Source of the DNA: Parietaria judaica
Lineage: Eukaryota; Streptophyta; Magnoliopsida; Rosales; Urticaceae
Length of the DNA stretch: 64,000 nt
Direction: 5' to 3'
Assembly (NCBI GenBank): GCA_954871525.1
Contig: OX940863.1
Span: 37,186,501-37,250,500 of the forward strand
Below are positions 10,906 to 22,200 of the stretch, piece by piece (positions within the stretch are counted from its first letter, which is position 1; every line of letters begins with the position of its first letter). The notes under the pieces are model-generated. The model ran no database searches and was not told where the DNA came from. It was given only the letters and a program-made list of their open reading frames with translations. Both the position numbers and the translations under genes were made by a program.

Positions 10906-13559
10906 ATTTTAGCAAGGAAAAATAGTGTCTGGCCGGTTATACTTGTGAACTACAATCTTCCTCCAAAGTTGTGCATGAAGAGAAAATTCTTAATGTTAAC
11001 GCTCTTGATTTCGGGTCCGAGCCAACCAGGAAAAGACATAGATGTCTATTTGGCACCTTTGATCGACGATTTAAAGATTTTATGGGATGAAGGAGTCGAG
11101 GTCCAAGACGCCTACAAAAAAGAATCGTTCAAATTAAAAGCAATGTTGATGTGGACAATTAACGACTTCCCGACGTACGAGAGCCTGTCAGGTTATTCAG
11201 TTAAATGCTCGATAGGTTGTCCTATTTGCATGAAAGAGACGTCTTCAATCTGGTTAAAGCACGGGAAGAAAATTGTTTATCTCTGTCTATTTCGCACCTT
11301 TGATCGACGATTTAAAGATTTTATGGGATGAAGGAGTCGAGGTCCAAGACGCCTACAAAAAAGAATCGTTCAAATTAAAAGCAATGTTGATGTGGACAAT
11401 TAACGACTTCCCGACGTACGAGAGCCTGTCAGGTTATTCAGTTAAATGCTCGATAGGTTGTCCTATTTGCATGAAAGAGACGTCTTCAATCTGGTTAAAG
11501 CACGGGAAGAAAATTGTTTATCTCTCTCATAGGAGATTCTTACCAAAAAAACCACTCGTACAGGGCATCAAAAGCTTTTGATAAAAAACAGAAGATCGAG
11601 ACCCTCCTCGAATTTTGTCAGGTTCAGAGGTCTACGAGATGGTTAAGAATGTCGATACAGTGTTCGGTAAGAAAGTGTTGGGGAAAAGGAAGAAGGGTAT
11701 TACGAGAAAAGAGATGCTCAGAGAGAATCCGTGGAAGAAAAGATCAATTTATTACGAGCTCCCGTATTGGAGGTCCCATTTTGTTCGTCATTGTTTGGAC
11801 GTTATGCACATTGAGAAAAATGTGTGTGAGTCGATTGTGGGCACTTTGCTAGAAGATCCAAGAAAATCAAATGACGGGCATAAATCTCGATTAGATCTCA
11901 AAGCGCTTGTTATAAGACACAATCTGTATCCCGAGTTTAGAGGGGAAAAAACGTTCTTACTGGCAGCAAAATATAATTTATCGAGAGCTGAGAAGATGAA
12001 GTTGTGCAAGTGGCTTGAAAGTATAAAAGTTCCTGATGGACACTCTTCCATCTATAAACATTTCGTTTCTACGAAAGATTTGAAACTTATCGGTATGAAG
12101 ATGCACGATTTTCATGTGTTGTTGCAACAAATGTTACCTCTGGCCTTGCGAGGACTTTTACCCAACGACGTTAGACTTGCCATTTCCAGATTATGCTTAT
12201 TTTTTAAATCAATTTACTCGAAGGTGATCGACCCCTCTAAATTGGATTCACTGCAATTGGAGTTGATTAAAACTCTATGCTTGCTTGAGAAGTATTTCCC
12301 GCCTTCATTTTTTGACATTATGGTACACTTAACTGTTCACTTAGTGCGTGAAGTGAGATTATGTGGGCCAGTGTTTTTACATTGGATGTACCCAATTAAA
12401 CGGTACATGAAAGTTCTATAAGGTTACATCAAGAACTATAATAGGCCGGAAGGGAGCATACTGGAAAATTACATCGCGGAGGAGTCAGTTGAGTTTTGTT
12501 CTGAATATTTGGCCAAAAATGATGCAATTGGGTTGCCCAAAGATGCAAGTTCCGAATCAAAACCTCTATCTAAAGGTAAATACATTTAATATATTTCAAT
12601 CTTTATAGATACAATTATTAATTGTCTAATATTTTTCAATCTCTATATCTATTTTTATGCATTATAGGCACTCCTTCGGTTGTCGACACCGATATATGGC
12701 AGCAAGCCATTCTTCACGTGCTACATAATGCTTCCGAAGTAGCACCATTTGTTGAGATTCATATGAATGAGTTAAAAAACACCAAACCAACAAGAGCTAA
12801 AATTGTAAGCTGGCTACAGAAAGAGCACAACCGTTCATTCCAAAAATGGCTCGAACAACGTTTGTATGGAGAGAAAGAGCATTCGGAGACACTAATGAAA
12901 ATATCTGGTGGGCCATCATCAGTGGTTACTAGGTATATCTAATCATATTATTAAAGTTTTAAATGCATATCATTTGACCTCCTTCCCCTTATCTCACCCT
13001 ACTTATTTTATGCCTACGTTTCGATGGCTACAATTAGGTACACATCTTGGAAGGCCATTGGGTACACGTTTTACAGACGAGATAGAGACAACAAACATGC
13101 TGTTCAAAATGTGGTGTTACAACTTACGCTGAAGCATTGCATGGCGCTACGTCGAAGGATAAGAACCCAATACATGGTGCAATGAACTACTATGGCTACA
13201 TAGATGATATTTGGGAACTCGATTATTGTGGGTTGCGATTTGCATTGTTTAAGTGCAAATGGACAGATCTCAAGCATGTTAAAGATGACAACGAAGGAGT
13301 AACTATAGTTGACTTCAGACGACTCGCTTACAAAAATGATTGTTTCATTTTAGTGACGGAAGCAAGCCAAGTATTTTACGTTTCGGACCCTCTCAATCCA
13401 GAATTATATTTAGTAGTTCATACGAAACCTAGGAATAATCCTGAAGATAACATTCTACCGTTCACAAGAGGGCTACCATCCGTTGAAGACATAGATATTT
13501 GTACAAAAGATGATGATTCTCATTTACGTCGTTTTGATATAAATGACATATGTAATTGA
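10906..13559 (+). pseudogene. TNP2-type CACTA transposase, 5'-truncated and broken
   Basis: The reading starts inside the transposase domain at 'VNYNLPPKLCMK' (about 10950), so the N-terminal zinc-finger-like domain and the first part of Transposase_21 are absent. It continues through 'GKDIDVYLAPLIDDLK' and 'LDVMHIEKNVCESIVGTLL' (about 11797), then a DUF4218-type region ending 'HLVREVRLCGPVFLHWM' (about 12340). After an in-frame TAA at 12419 it resumes with 'GYIKNYNRPEGSILENYI'. Following an intron (about 12575-12667), a DUF4216-type module includes 'YYGYIDDIWELDYCG' (13189-13230). TNP2 is the catalytic transposase of CACTA elements. This copy is dead: 5' truncation, a 241-bp internal tandem duplication (11042-11524), frameshifts near 11600 and 13020-13140, and the TAA at 12419. 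Confidence 0.88.
11042..11524 (+). repeat. 241-bp tandem duplication inside TNP2
   Basis: Positions about 11044-11282 are repeated almost perfectly at about 11285-11523 (offset 241, checked at 'cacctttgatcg', 11054 and 11295). Because 241 is not a multiple of three, the duplication shifts the transposase frame. The near identity of the copies means it is recent. Confidence 0.95.
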
Positions 13560-13799
13560 ATATTATCAATGGCATCCGCTTATATTTTGATTGCATTTTA
13601 ATCTAACTAGGCCCAATTAACCTCATGCGTTTAAGAGCAACGTTATAATATCTTTTTATTGTATTTATTACCCTTTAACTTCTCCATTCATCATTATATT
13701 ACGCAAAATTATTTATAGAATGAAAAAAAAAAATTGCCTTAACCACCATAACATTTATAAATTTATTTAAAAAAATTAATTCTTTGTACAATGCCGCCG
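13560..13799. other. 3' flank of TNP2 pseudogene
   Basis: AT-rich, no coding frame. Probably the transposase 3' UTR and intergenic DNA. Confidence 0.5.
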
Positions 13800-14400
13800 C
13801 TTTTTTATCCTTAGCCTCGGTTTACAACCGATTGAAGCGTATACCAAGAACTGGGAATTTGTATAATTCCTTGGCATTACATTAAAGAGCCGCAGCATTA
13901 AGATTACACCGAGGGCAGGGAATTGGTATGATGCCCCGGCATTACATTACGGAGCCTCAGCATTATATAAAATTTCTAAATGCCTAGGCTTTCTATTTTC
14001 TAGCCGGGGCTTTGCTTAAGGTATGATAGAACTAAGAATATACCGATAGCATGGAATTTGTATGATGCCTCGGCATTACACTACGGAGCCTCAGCATTTT
14101 ATAAAATTTCAAAATGCCTAGGCTTTCTATTTTCTGGCCGGGGCTTTGCTTAAGTTATGATCGAACTAAGATTATACCGAGAGCATGGAATTTTTATGAT
14201 GCCTCGGCATTACATTACGGAGCCGCAGAATTATATAAAATTTTAAAATGCCTAGGCTTTTGATTTTATAGCCGGGGCTTCACTTAATTTACTATCGATT
14301 GAAATTTATACCGAGAGCTCTCAATTTAGACGAAGCCTCGGCATTGTATAATAAAGCCGCGGCTTTAAAATTTTTTATTTAAATCGACAAGTACGTCGCC
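13800..14400. repeat. internal array of ~150-bp units with CACTA subterminal motifs
   Basis: Three to four tandem units (starting near 13880, 14035, 14175 and 14310). Each contains 'ttacggagcc(t/g)cagca', 'atgcctaggcttt', 'gccggggctt' and 'ataccgagagc'. The core 'gccgcggctt' or 'gcctcggctt' motif is shared with the right subterminal region of the element (18400-18660), yet this array lies in the middle, between the two main gene blocks. Confidence 0.85.
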
Positions 14401-14689
14401 TGTCGTGAAATCCCTAAAAAAAATTCGCAAAATAAATTAAACTGCGCGCTTTTTTTTTCTGCGAACAATTTATGTTAGATTTCTTCAATTTTAGTTTTTA
14501 TTTTTGCTCATTAATCGTGCTTCTCTCCTCTTTTTCGCAATCCACTGCCGACCACCACACCGTTTAACCGCCCTAAACACTGCGACCACCTCCACACCAG
14601 CAACGTTGTCGTCTCAACCGTCCAGTACAAAAGCGGCCTCTTCTCCTCTGAACCTTTCTCGGTAATCCCCTGTCTTTTTTCTTGCTTTT

Positions 14690-15135
14690 CACATTCTAGT
14701 TTGTATCTCACTAGCAGTGTGTTTCTCAGATTTGTTGAGTTTCCCTCAGCCACTCATAAGCTCAAAGGTGAATCTCTAATCCAGATTTCTAGTTCAATTT
14801 CGGGCTTTTGATTACGGGCTGATGTTATTCTTCTATACTCACTGGCTGTGTGTTTCTCGGCTTTGTTGCATTTTCGAAAGCCATTCATCAGTCCAAAGGT
14901 GAATCTATAATCCCGATTTCTTGTTAATTTTTGGTTTCAGGTTTTGGATTACGGGCTGATGTTATTCTTGTATGCTTAATGGCAGTGAGTTTCTCAGCTT
15001 CGTTGTGTTTCCCTCAGCCAGTCCACAACTCAAAGGTGAATCTCTAATCCCGATTTCACGTTCAATTTCGGTTTCGAGTTTTTGATTACGGGTTGACGTT
15101 CATGTTATTCTTGTTTCTCTTGCTGTATTTTTACA
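14690..15135 (+). repeat. ~140-bp tandem repeats in the leader of the TNPA/Ulp1 gene
   Basis: About three copies of a unit containing 'ctcaaaggtgaatctctaatcc', 'gattacgggctgatgttattctt' and 'tttctc(a/g)g(c/a)ttt(g/c)ttg' (around 14700-14840, 14850-14975 and 14990-15110). The array lies just upstream of the ATG at 15154 and probably forms the 5' UTR. Repeated 'aaaggtgaat' elements look like serial splice donors. Confidence 0.75.
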
Positions 15136-15153
15136 GGTTTTAGGCTTTAGATA

Positions 15154-18073
15154 TGTCGTCTCCTTCCAGCGGTGGTAATATACCCATGCGAAGCCAAGAC
15201 ACATCAATTCCGGGTACTATTGGAATTTTTTTATTGAAGATGAATTATTCAATAATTTTTTTAATTATCATTTATACATATTTCAAGTAATATTACTATG
15301 TTTTGATAGACAAAGTAAGTAACAAGATAATCCGACGTAGTACCTCTCCTTGTAACGACGACAATAATACACCCTTGATGAACGATACTTTTCCGATCAA
15401 AGGTACATATTTAATTTTTGAATATGATATGCATGAGATTTGTTACTTTGATTAATATTAGTTTTTAATTAATTTGCTTAAAATATAATTTGAGTGTTTG
15501 GATTATTGCATTTGATGTTATCGTTCTAGTTTGCTTAATTTTTTTTAATTAATGAAGGTGGAGAGGAGAAACCTAGGAAAATCCTCAATGTCGAGGAAGA
15601 CGGAAAATGAAAAGTGACTATTTTGAAGGAGATTAATAGGTTGAAGAGTTTAGGCGTGAAATTAAATGTGGCCTTTGATGGAAAGCTTCAACCGCTCAAG
15701 GGGAAGGAAGCAAGTTTGTTGCTAAGTTATATTGGCTTGCTTGCTAGAGAGCATATTCCAATTTCGACAACGACTTGGGGGAGACGTACTAAAGTTTTGA
15801 ATCAAGTGAGAGATAGAATATGGGACGAAGTTCGTCAAGTATTTGACGTTTCCGAAGCATTTAATCACGGCTGTCCTAGGTGTATCGGGCAAGCGTCGAG
15901 GAATTTCCGTCACGATTTATATACTTTGGTGCGACATATTGATGATGAAACCATTTTGGAGCGTCCGGCTTCGGTGTTAAATTACTATACTAGTGTTACC
16001 GATGCCGACTGGAAAGAATTCATCAAGTATAGACTTTCCGGCACGTTCAAAGCCTTATCTAAAAAGGGTAAAGAAATGCGGAAGAAAAACAAGTATCCTT
16101 CCAGAGGAGGTTGAAACGGATACCGAGTTCTTGAGCAAACATTGGTAAGACGTATACATTTTTACTATTATGTGTGTGATTTGTTTTTTCTTTCTATTAT
16201 GTCATTTTCATTATTAATATATGTTTTTTTTTTCTTTTCTAATCAAGTTTGAGGAAAACGGTGAATGGCCGACGATCGAAGAACTTTGGATACGCATAAG
16301 AACCAATAAGAACGGGTCTTTAAAGGATCCGTCTTTGTAAACAATTGTTGACAAAATGGTTAGTAGTACTTATTTTATTTTGTTTTATAGCTACATTGTT
16401 TTTTCTTATTGAATGGTTATGTATTAGGAGGAGAAAAAGCAAGAATATTATGGGAATTCGGATTCTGAAGGATACGAGGATGTGTTGGAGAAAGCACTAG
16501 CCACTAAAGAGCATCGTGGGCGAGTACAGGGACAATCGAAATTTGTCTCGCACAAGAGGTTTCACATATCTATTTATAATCATGCTGTGAGAAAAGTCAA
16601 TGAAATGGCAAAGGAAATAAAAGCACTGAAGGCGAAAGTCGCGGAGCTCACACAACATGAGGATTCTCGTAGTAACGATCGTGAAGATATGAGATACTCG
16701 GCTACTGCTTAAAATCGGGTAGAGGCTCCTCCTCCAGTTGTTGTGGAAGACCGGGTTGATGAAGAGTATACAAGAGAAGATCACGCCAAGTCACGAAACT
16801 GTGAAAAGCAAGATTGCAATAGTGTTCGTGCAAGTTTCTCATTGAATGATAAATCCCCGAAATATTTCCCACCGACGCCACATCCTAATGAAAGCAAGGA
16901 GTGCAGTTTGTATGTTGATGAACCAGGAGGTAAGAAATTAGTTGCTAGTGGCCGAGCAATGATGAACTCTAAAACGACCCATAAAGTTCATTGTACACCG
17001 ATAGGTCTTGACAATGCAAGGGTTACTATTCTAATTGCCATATCTGAGGAGTCTTTATTACCGGTTCCGTCGGCTATTTTTCAAACAGTTAAGGATGCAG
17101 TGAATAGTTTTGTAGCATGGCCTAAAAGGTTGATTGATCTCAAATGTTCAAATAGCAAAGAGAGTCGCACTCCTGAAAGAAAAACAGCTCAAACCCCGGT
17201 TCTTCCCAAGGATGTGCCAATAGATGATCCGATTCCAATGAACTCAATCTTCTCAAGGTCAAGACTGTTGACAAATCATGCCAACGAAAAAATGATGGTG
17301 AGCGGTTCGCGTATTGATGTAGAAGTTCCCAAGACTTTGGCTGCCTTTCTCATTCCACTATATTTTGATGACATTTCTGATTTTCTCCGTTTCTAAGAAA
17401 TAAACTCGTCGTGCATATTGGCTTACACCAATCTAACTTGATTTTTCCCAGCTTTTTGTATAGGAAATTGGAGAAGACAAATCGGCACAAAGAGATCGGT
17501 CTTATAAATCTAGAAATATGTTGTCTTAAACGAAAACGTAAGGCAAACGACGTTAACAACCGGCATTGCAATTTATCAGAGATATTGAGAAAAGATACTA
17601 CACAGAAAATTTGGTTAATGCCATACAATTATAGTGTGCATTGGATTCTAGTCGTCTTCAAACTTTCGGAAAATTTCGTCATCGTCTATGATTCTCTAAG
17701 AAGGCTTTGAGTACCAGTAGATTTACAAGGCTTGATTACAAGGTCAATTTTCTTGTAGTTATTCTAATCCTTTCAAATACATAAATTATTGTTTCAAATT
17801 CACTAACTTTTATATATATATAGGACTTTATCTTATATGAAATTGATGCAAAAAGGAATGTCTCTTACCCGATCACCAATTCAAATCTCGAGCATGAATC
17901 CGAAACAAACTGGGAATGTTGAATGTGGATATTACGTTTTACGTTTTATGCGAGACATTATCAACAAAAAAGAGGCACATATTCATTCAAGAGAAGAAGA
18001 ATACACCACAAGAGAGCTAGACGAAGTTTGCACGGAGTGGGCCGATTATGTGAGCACATTTATTATATACTGA
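15154..18073 (+). pseudogene. TNPA-like / DUF8039 / Ulp1 cysteine protease gene, broken
   Basis: A multi-exon gene. Small exons start at the ATG at 15154 and at about 15310. From about 15560 the frame (stop at 15608) shows the plant En/Spm transposase (PF03004) block 'DRIWDEVRQVFDVSEAF', then 'LEKALATKEHRGRVQGQSK' (about 16480). A DUF8039-like segment, 'CSLYVDEPGGKKLVASGRA', begins near 16903. The C-terminal part is a Ulp1 (peptidase C48) domain: 'NYSVHWILVVF' (catalytic His, about 17640), 'VIVYDS' (Asp), and after an intron (about 17750-17822) 'QTGNVECGYYVLRFM' (oxyanion Gln and catalytic Cys). The catalytic residues are present. The frame carries in-frame stops at 15608, 16112, 16710, 17394 and 17708; some may be intronic, but several interrupt conserved sequence. 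TNPA binds subterminal repeats; the role of the SUMO-protease-like domain in these elements is not established. Confidence 0.78.
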
Positions 18074-18299
18074 TTTTCAATGTTAGGATAAATGGTTGAT
18101 TTTCTTTTTATTGTTGATATACATTGCAAATAGTATAGGATTTTGAATAGATTGTTATTTTGGATGTTTATATTTCGGTTTGGTTATTTGATATGATCTT
18201 TGTTTGGTTGATGATTATATATATTGTGTTGTGTTTACAGGACAATTACGCAGATTTCGGGTAAAACAATTGTGAAATATCGGAATGCATTAAAAAACC
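18074..18299. other. 3' flank of the Ulp1 gene
   Basis: AT-rich sequence, no frame. An acceptor-like 'gtttacag' lies near 18233-18240, so a last small exon or 3' UTR exon is possible. Confidence 0.4.
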
Positions 18300-18744
18300 G
18301 CGATCCAATTTTTTTTTTTAAATTGTACTTTAGACGACAGTCAAAAACATGTCGTCAAAAATAAAATAAATAAAAAAACTAAAAAATTCGCTGTTTAAAC
18401 AAGCCTGGGCTTTATAAAATATAGCCGCAGCTAAATTTTACGAAAAAATCGCAATTTATTACGACATTCTAAATCATGTCGTGGTAAGTATGAAACAAAG
18501 TTGTTAAAGCCGCGGCATTATTTAGGAAAGCCTCGGCTTTCATCTTTTTACGACTTTGCCTGCGTGTCGTAATTGACCTTAAATGACAGTCAGTATTCTA
18601 TTAAAGCCACGGCTTTGTTGGTGGATAGCCTCGGCTTTGAGGATTTGTCAACGTGTAAACGACTTCACTTGCCTGTTGTATTTTACGTTTGCACGACTTC
18701 CTTTATGCCTGTCGTGTAACCTACTACGACTTGGGATTAAACGA
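18300..18744. repeat. CACTA right subterminal repeats
   Basis: Repeated 'agacgacagtc', 'tgtcgt' and 'gccgcgg'/'gcctcggcttt' motifs in both orientations, matching the left subterminal region. The copia insertion at 18745 separates this block from the last 73 bases of the element (24162-24234). Confidence 0.8.
18740..18744. repeat. copia target-site duplication, AACGA
   Basis: AACGA here and again at 24157-24161, exactly flanking the two LTRs. Confidence 0.95.
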
Positions 18745-19287
18745 TGTTGGATCCTAATTCACGGATCTGCAAAGAACACGAATAACACCAAAAGAATCGA
18801 ACAGAAAATTAAGGACACAAACTTTTGGGAGAAGAAATTCTCTTGATTAATAATCGAAGGCAATACAAGAAGATAAACTCAAAATTCTAATGGACTCTCC
18901 TCAATTACAAAGTGTACAATGCTAGGTTTATATAGCCTCTCATAGGCGAAACCCTAGCTACCCAAATCGCACAAAATCAGGAAACTACCCTAAATAATCT
19001 CGCCGAATCTTTGACTTGATTTGCTTGCTCCTCAAGCTACGCGTCTTCCTTTCTGGGTAGAGTTTCCCTTTCCTGCCCGGACAGTCTCTCTGTCCCCGAG
19101 CTGACCTGCTCGTATGCTCCGGGCTGAGCTTGCCTTCTATCCGGACACTCTGCTTGTGTTCTCCCGAGCTGGGCTGAACGGCTGTCCGTCTTCTGTTCTG
19201 GTCGGTACCCGGGCTGACTCCTCGCAAGTGTTTCTGCCCGTCCTGGGTTCTGGTCGTCACCCGGACTAAATCAAGCTTAAGCTCACA
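18745..19287 (-). repeat. copia 3' LTR
   Basis: 543 bp, TG...CA in element orientation. It contains a TATA-like motif (18927-18934) and the last ~100 codons of the pol frame. The 'cccgagctg'/'gggctga' motif is repeated many times on the plus strand between about 19070 and 19260. It differs from the other LTR at about 18755, 18966 and 19270. Confidence 0.97.
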
Positions 19288-22200
19288 TTCTCCTTCGTAA
19301 GCTTGACTTGCTTCCACTTTCTTCACTCCGAGCAGCTCTCTCATCTCCTCGAACTTGACTCTCCCTAGAGCCTTAGTAAGAATGTCTGCCCGTTGCTCCC
19401 TCGTGTTGACGAACTCTACGATGATCTCTCGCTTCTCCACACACTCACGAATGTAGTGAAACTTCGTGTCAATGTGTTTGCTCCGTCCATGGAACACTGG
19501 ATTCTTCATCAACGCAATTGCAGACTTGTTGTCCACGTAGAGAGTAGCTGGTCTCTGCTCGGATCCGGTCACTTCACTGAGTAGCCCTTTCAACCACATA
19601 GCTTGACATGCTGCTGCGGTTGCCGCCATGAACTCTGCTTCGCATGAGGATAGAGCTACTGTCTGCTGCTTTTGAGACTGCCAGGTGATCAAGTTTCCGT
19701 TGAGGTAGAACGCCATCCCTCCGGTACTCTTCCTGTCATCGATATCACCGGCCAGATCACTGTCCGTAAAGCCGACTAGTACTTCTGCTCCACTTCCTCT
19801 GTTGTATTGGATCCCGTAGTCCGTCGTGCCCTTCACGTAACGCAAGATGTGCTTCACCGCCTGCTGGTGTGCACTCGTGGGCTTCTCCATGTATCGACTG
19901 ACTATCCCGACTGCGTGTGAAATGTCTGGTCGGGTGTGGGTGAGATACCTCAGGCACCCGATCACGCGTCTGTACTCCGTGGGATCCTCTCTTCTCCCTT
20001 CAGCATCCTTCCCGAGCTGCAGCTTCGCCTCCATAGGGTACTTGCTCGAATTACAGTCCGTCATCTCGAACTGTTTAAGGATCTTCTTCGCGTAGGCCGA
20101 CTGCTTCAGCGTAATGCAGTCCTTCTTCTGTTCCACCTCTAGACCGAGGTAGTACGAAAGTAATCCGAGGTCACTCATCTCGAATTCGGCCATCATCTAC
20201 TGCTTGAATCCATCTACGCCTCCTGCGCTGGATCCTGTGACGATCAGGTCGTCCACATACACTCCCACGATCAGAGTTTCCTGCCCGGTACTCCTGGTGT
20301 AGACTTCCTGCTCGCTCAAGCACTTTGTGAATCCAAGATTCTTCAAGCTCTTGTCAAGGCGGATGTTCCACGCTCTTGGTGCTTGTTTTAACCCGTATAA
20401 GGCCTTGGATAGCTTGTACACCTTCTGCTCCTTGCCCGTGACGCCGAACCCCTCTGGTTGCTTGACGTACACTTATTCCTCGAGGTCACCGTTTAGGAAT
20501 GCCGATTTGACATCCAGATGGTGAATTTCCCAACCTCGATGAGCTGCTAGGGCTAGGATGAGTCTGATCGTGTCCAGTCTTGCTACTGGAGCAAAGACTT
20601 CCTCAAAGTCTATGCCTTTCCTCTGCACGTAGCCTTTAGCTACCAGCCTTGCCTTGTGCTTAAGGACATTCCCCTCAGTGTCCTTCTTCAGCTTAAACAC
20701 CCACTTCAGGCCGATGGGATTATGACCTTTGGGCAGGTCGGTAAGCTCCCATGTCCTGTTCTTCTCAATGGACTCCATCTCCTTCTTCATTGCTTCCTGC
20801 CACTCCTGCTCGGCTGCTGCCTCCTGGTAATTGGCTGGTTCTTCTGCACACAACAAAGAAAGTTCCTCCAGGCTCATCTCCACTTCTTGAGTCTGATCGT
20901 AAACGTCTGCTAGAGGTCGGAATCCTCTTGGGCCGTCTTTTATGGAGGAATCTCCCGAGCTGGACGGGCTGGTCCTGCTCGGACTTGGTGTCCTGGGTGT
21001 ATCCGGGGTGTTCTCTCCCGGGCTGGGTTCTCTCGTTTCTGGCAAGACTGTTCCCGAGCTGGGTGTTCCGGGCTGCTCCTGCTCGGCAACATCCTGGTCG
21101 TCTTCGACAATGAACTCCACTGAGTTCTGCTCCGGTTCTCCATTCTCGTCGCGCCAATCCCACTTCATCTCCTCTTCGAACACAGCATCTCTGCTCACTT
21201 GGAGTCTGCCGCGTCGTGGATCGTAGAGTCTGTGTGCCTTGCTTCCTTCTTCAACGCCAAGGTACACCATCTTCTTACTCCTGTCATCCAACTTCTTGAG
21301 ATGTGGCCCCGCAATCTTCACGTGTACGGTGCACCCGAACACTTTCAAATGTTCTAAGTGGGGTTTCTTCCCTTTCCACGCCTGGTAGGGGGTACGCTCT
21401 CCTAGCGCTTTGGTCGGCAAACGATTAAGCAGGTAGACCGCATGTCTTACTGCTTCTGCCCAAAACCGGGCTGGAACTTGCATGCTCTTGAGCAAGCTCC
21501 TCGCTGTGTTCATCACAGTTCGGTTTCGCCTTTCCACCACGCCATTCTGTTGAGGTGTGTGGGGTGCGGACAGGTGACGTTGAACTCCTTCCTGGTCGCA
21601 GAACTCTCCGAACTGCTGGGAAGTGAATTCTCCTCCTCGGTCTGTACGCAAGACCTTTAACCTGTGCACCGAGCCATTCTCCACGATCTTCTTGAACTTC
21701 TTGAAGACCTCAAAGGCTCCGCTCTTTTCCTTAAGCATATAAACCCACATCCAGCGACTGTAATCATCAACAAGTAAAAGAAAGTACTTGTTACCTGCCA
21801 ATGTTGCTGGGGTGACTGGACCACATAGGTCTGCATGCACCAACTGTAGGGGTCTCTCTGCTCGGAATTTGGCCTTGATCGGAAACGGTATCCTCGCCTG
21901 CTTCGCGATCATGCAGCACTCACATAGCTGTCGGGGTGTTCTATCTTGGGAACCCCGAAGGCCATCTTCTTCTCGCCCATCATCTTGAGCGCGTGAAAAT
22001 TCACGTGTCCGAGCCGTGCGTGCCATAGCCAAGCCGGGTCCGCCATCGATGCCATGAGACAGACGGGCTGACACGTCTTCAGGAGAATCTTGTAGAGTCT
22101 GTTGGGTGTTCGCTCCACCTTCATCAACAGCTCTCCTTCCTTGGTCCACATCTTCAGGTAGGACCCTTGCAGCAACACCGTGTTCCCGATCTCAGTCATC

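Noticed and set aside
13800..14400. CRISPR-like array
   Set aside because: The units are long, diverged and tandem without unique spacers, in a plant transposon; it is a CACTA repeat array.
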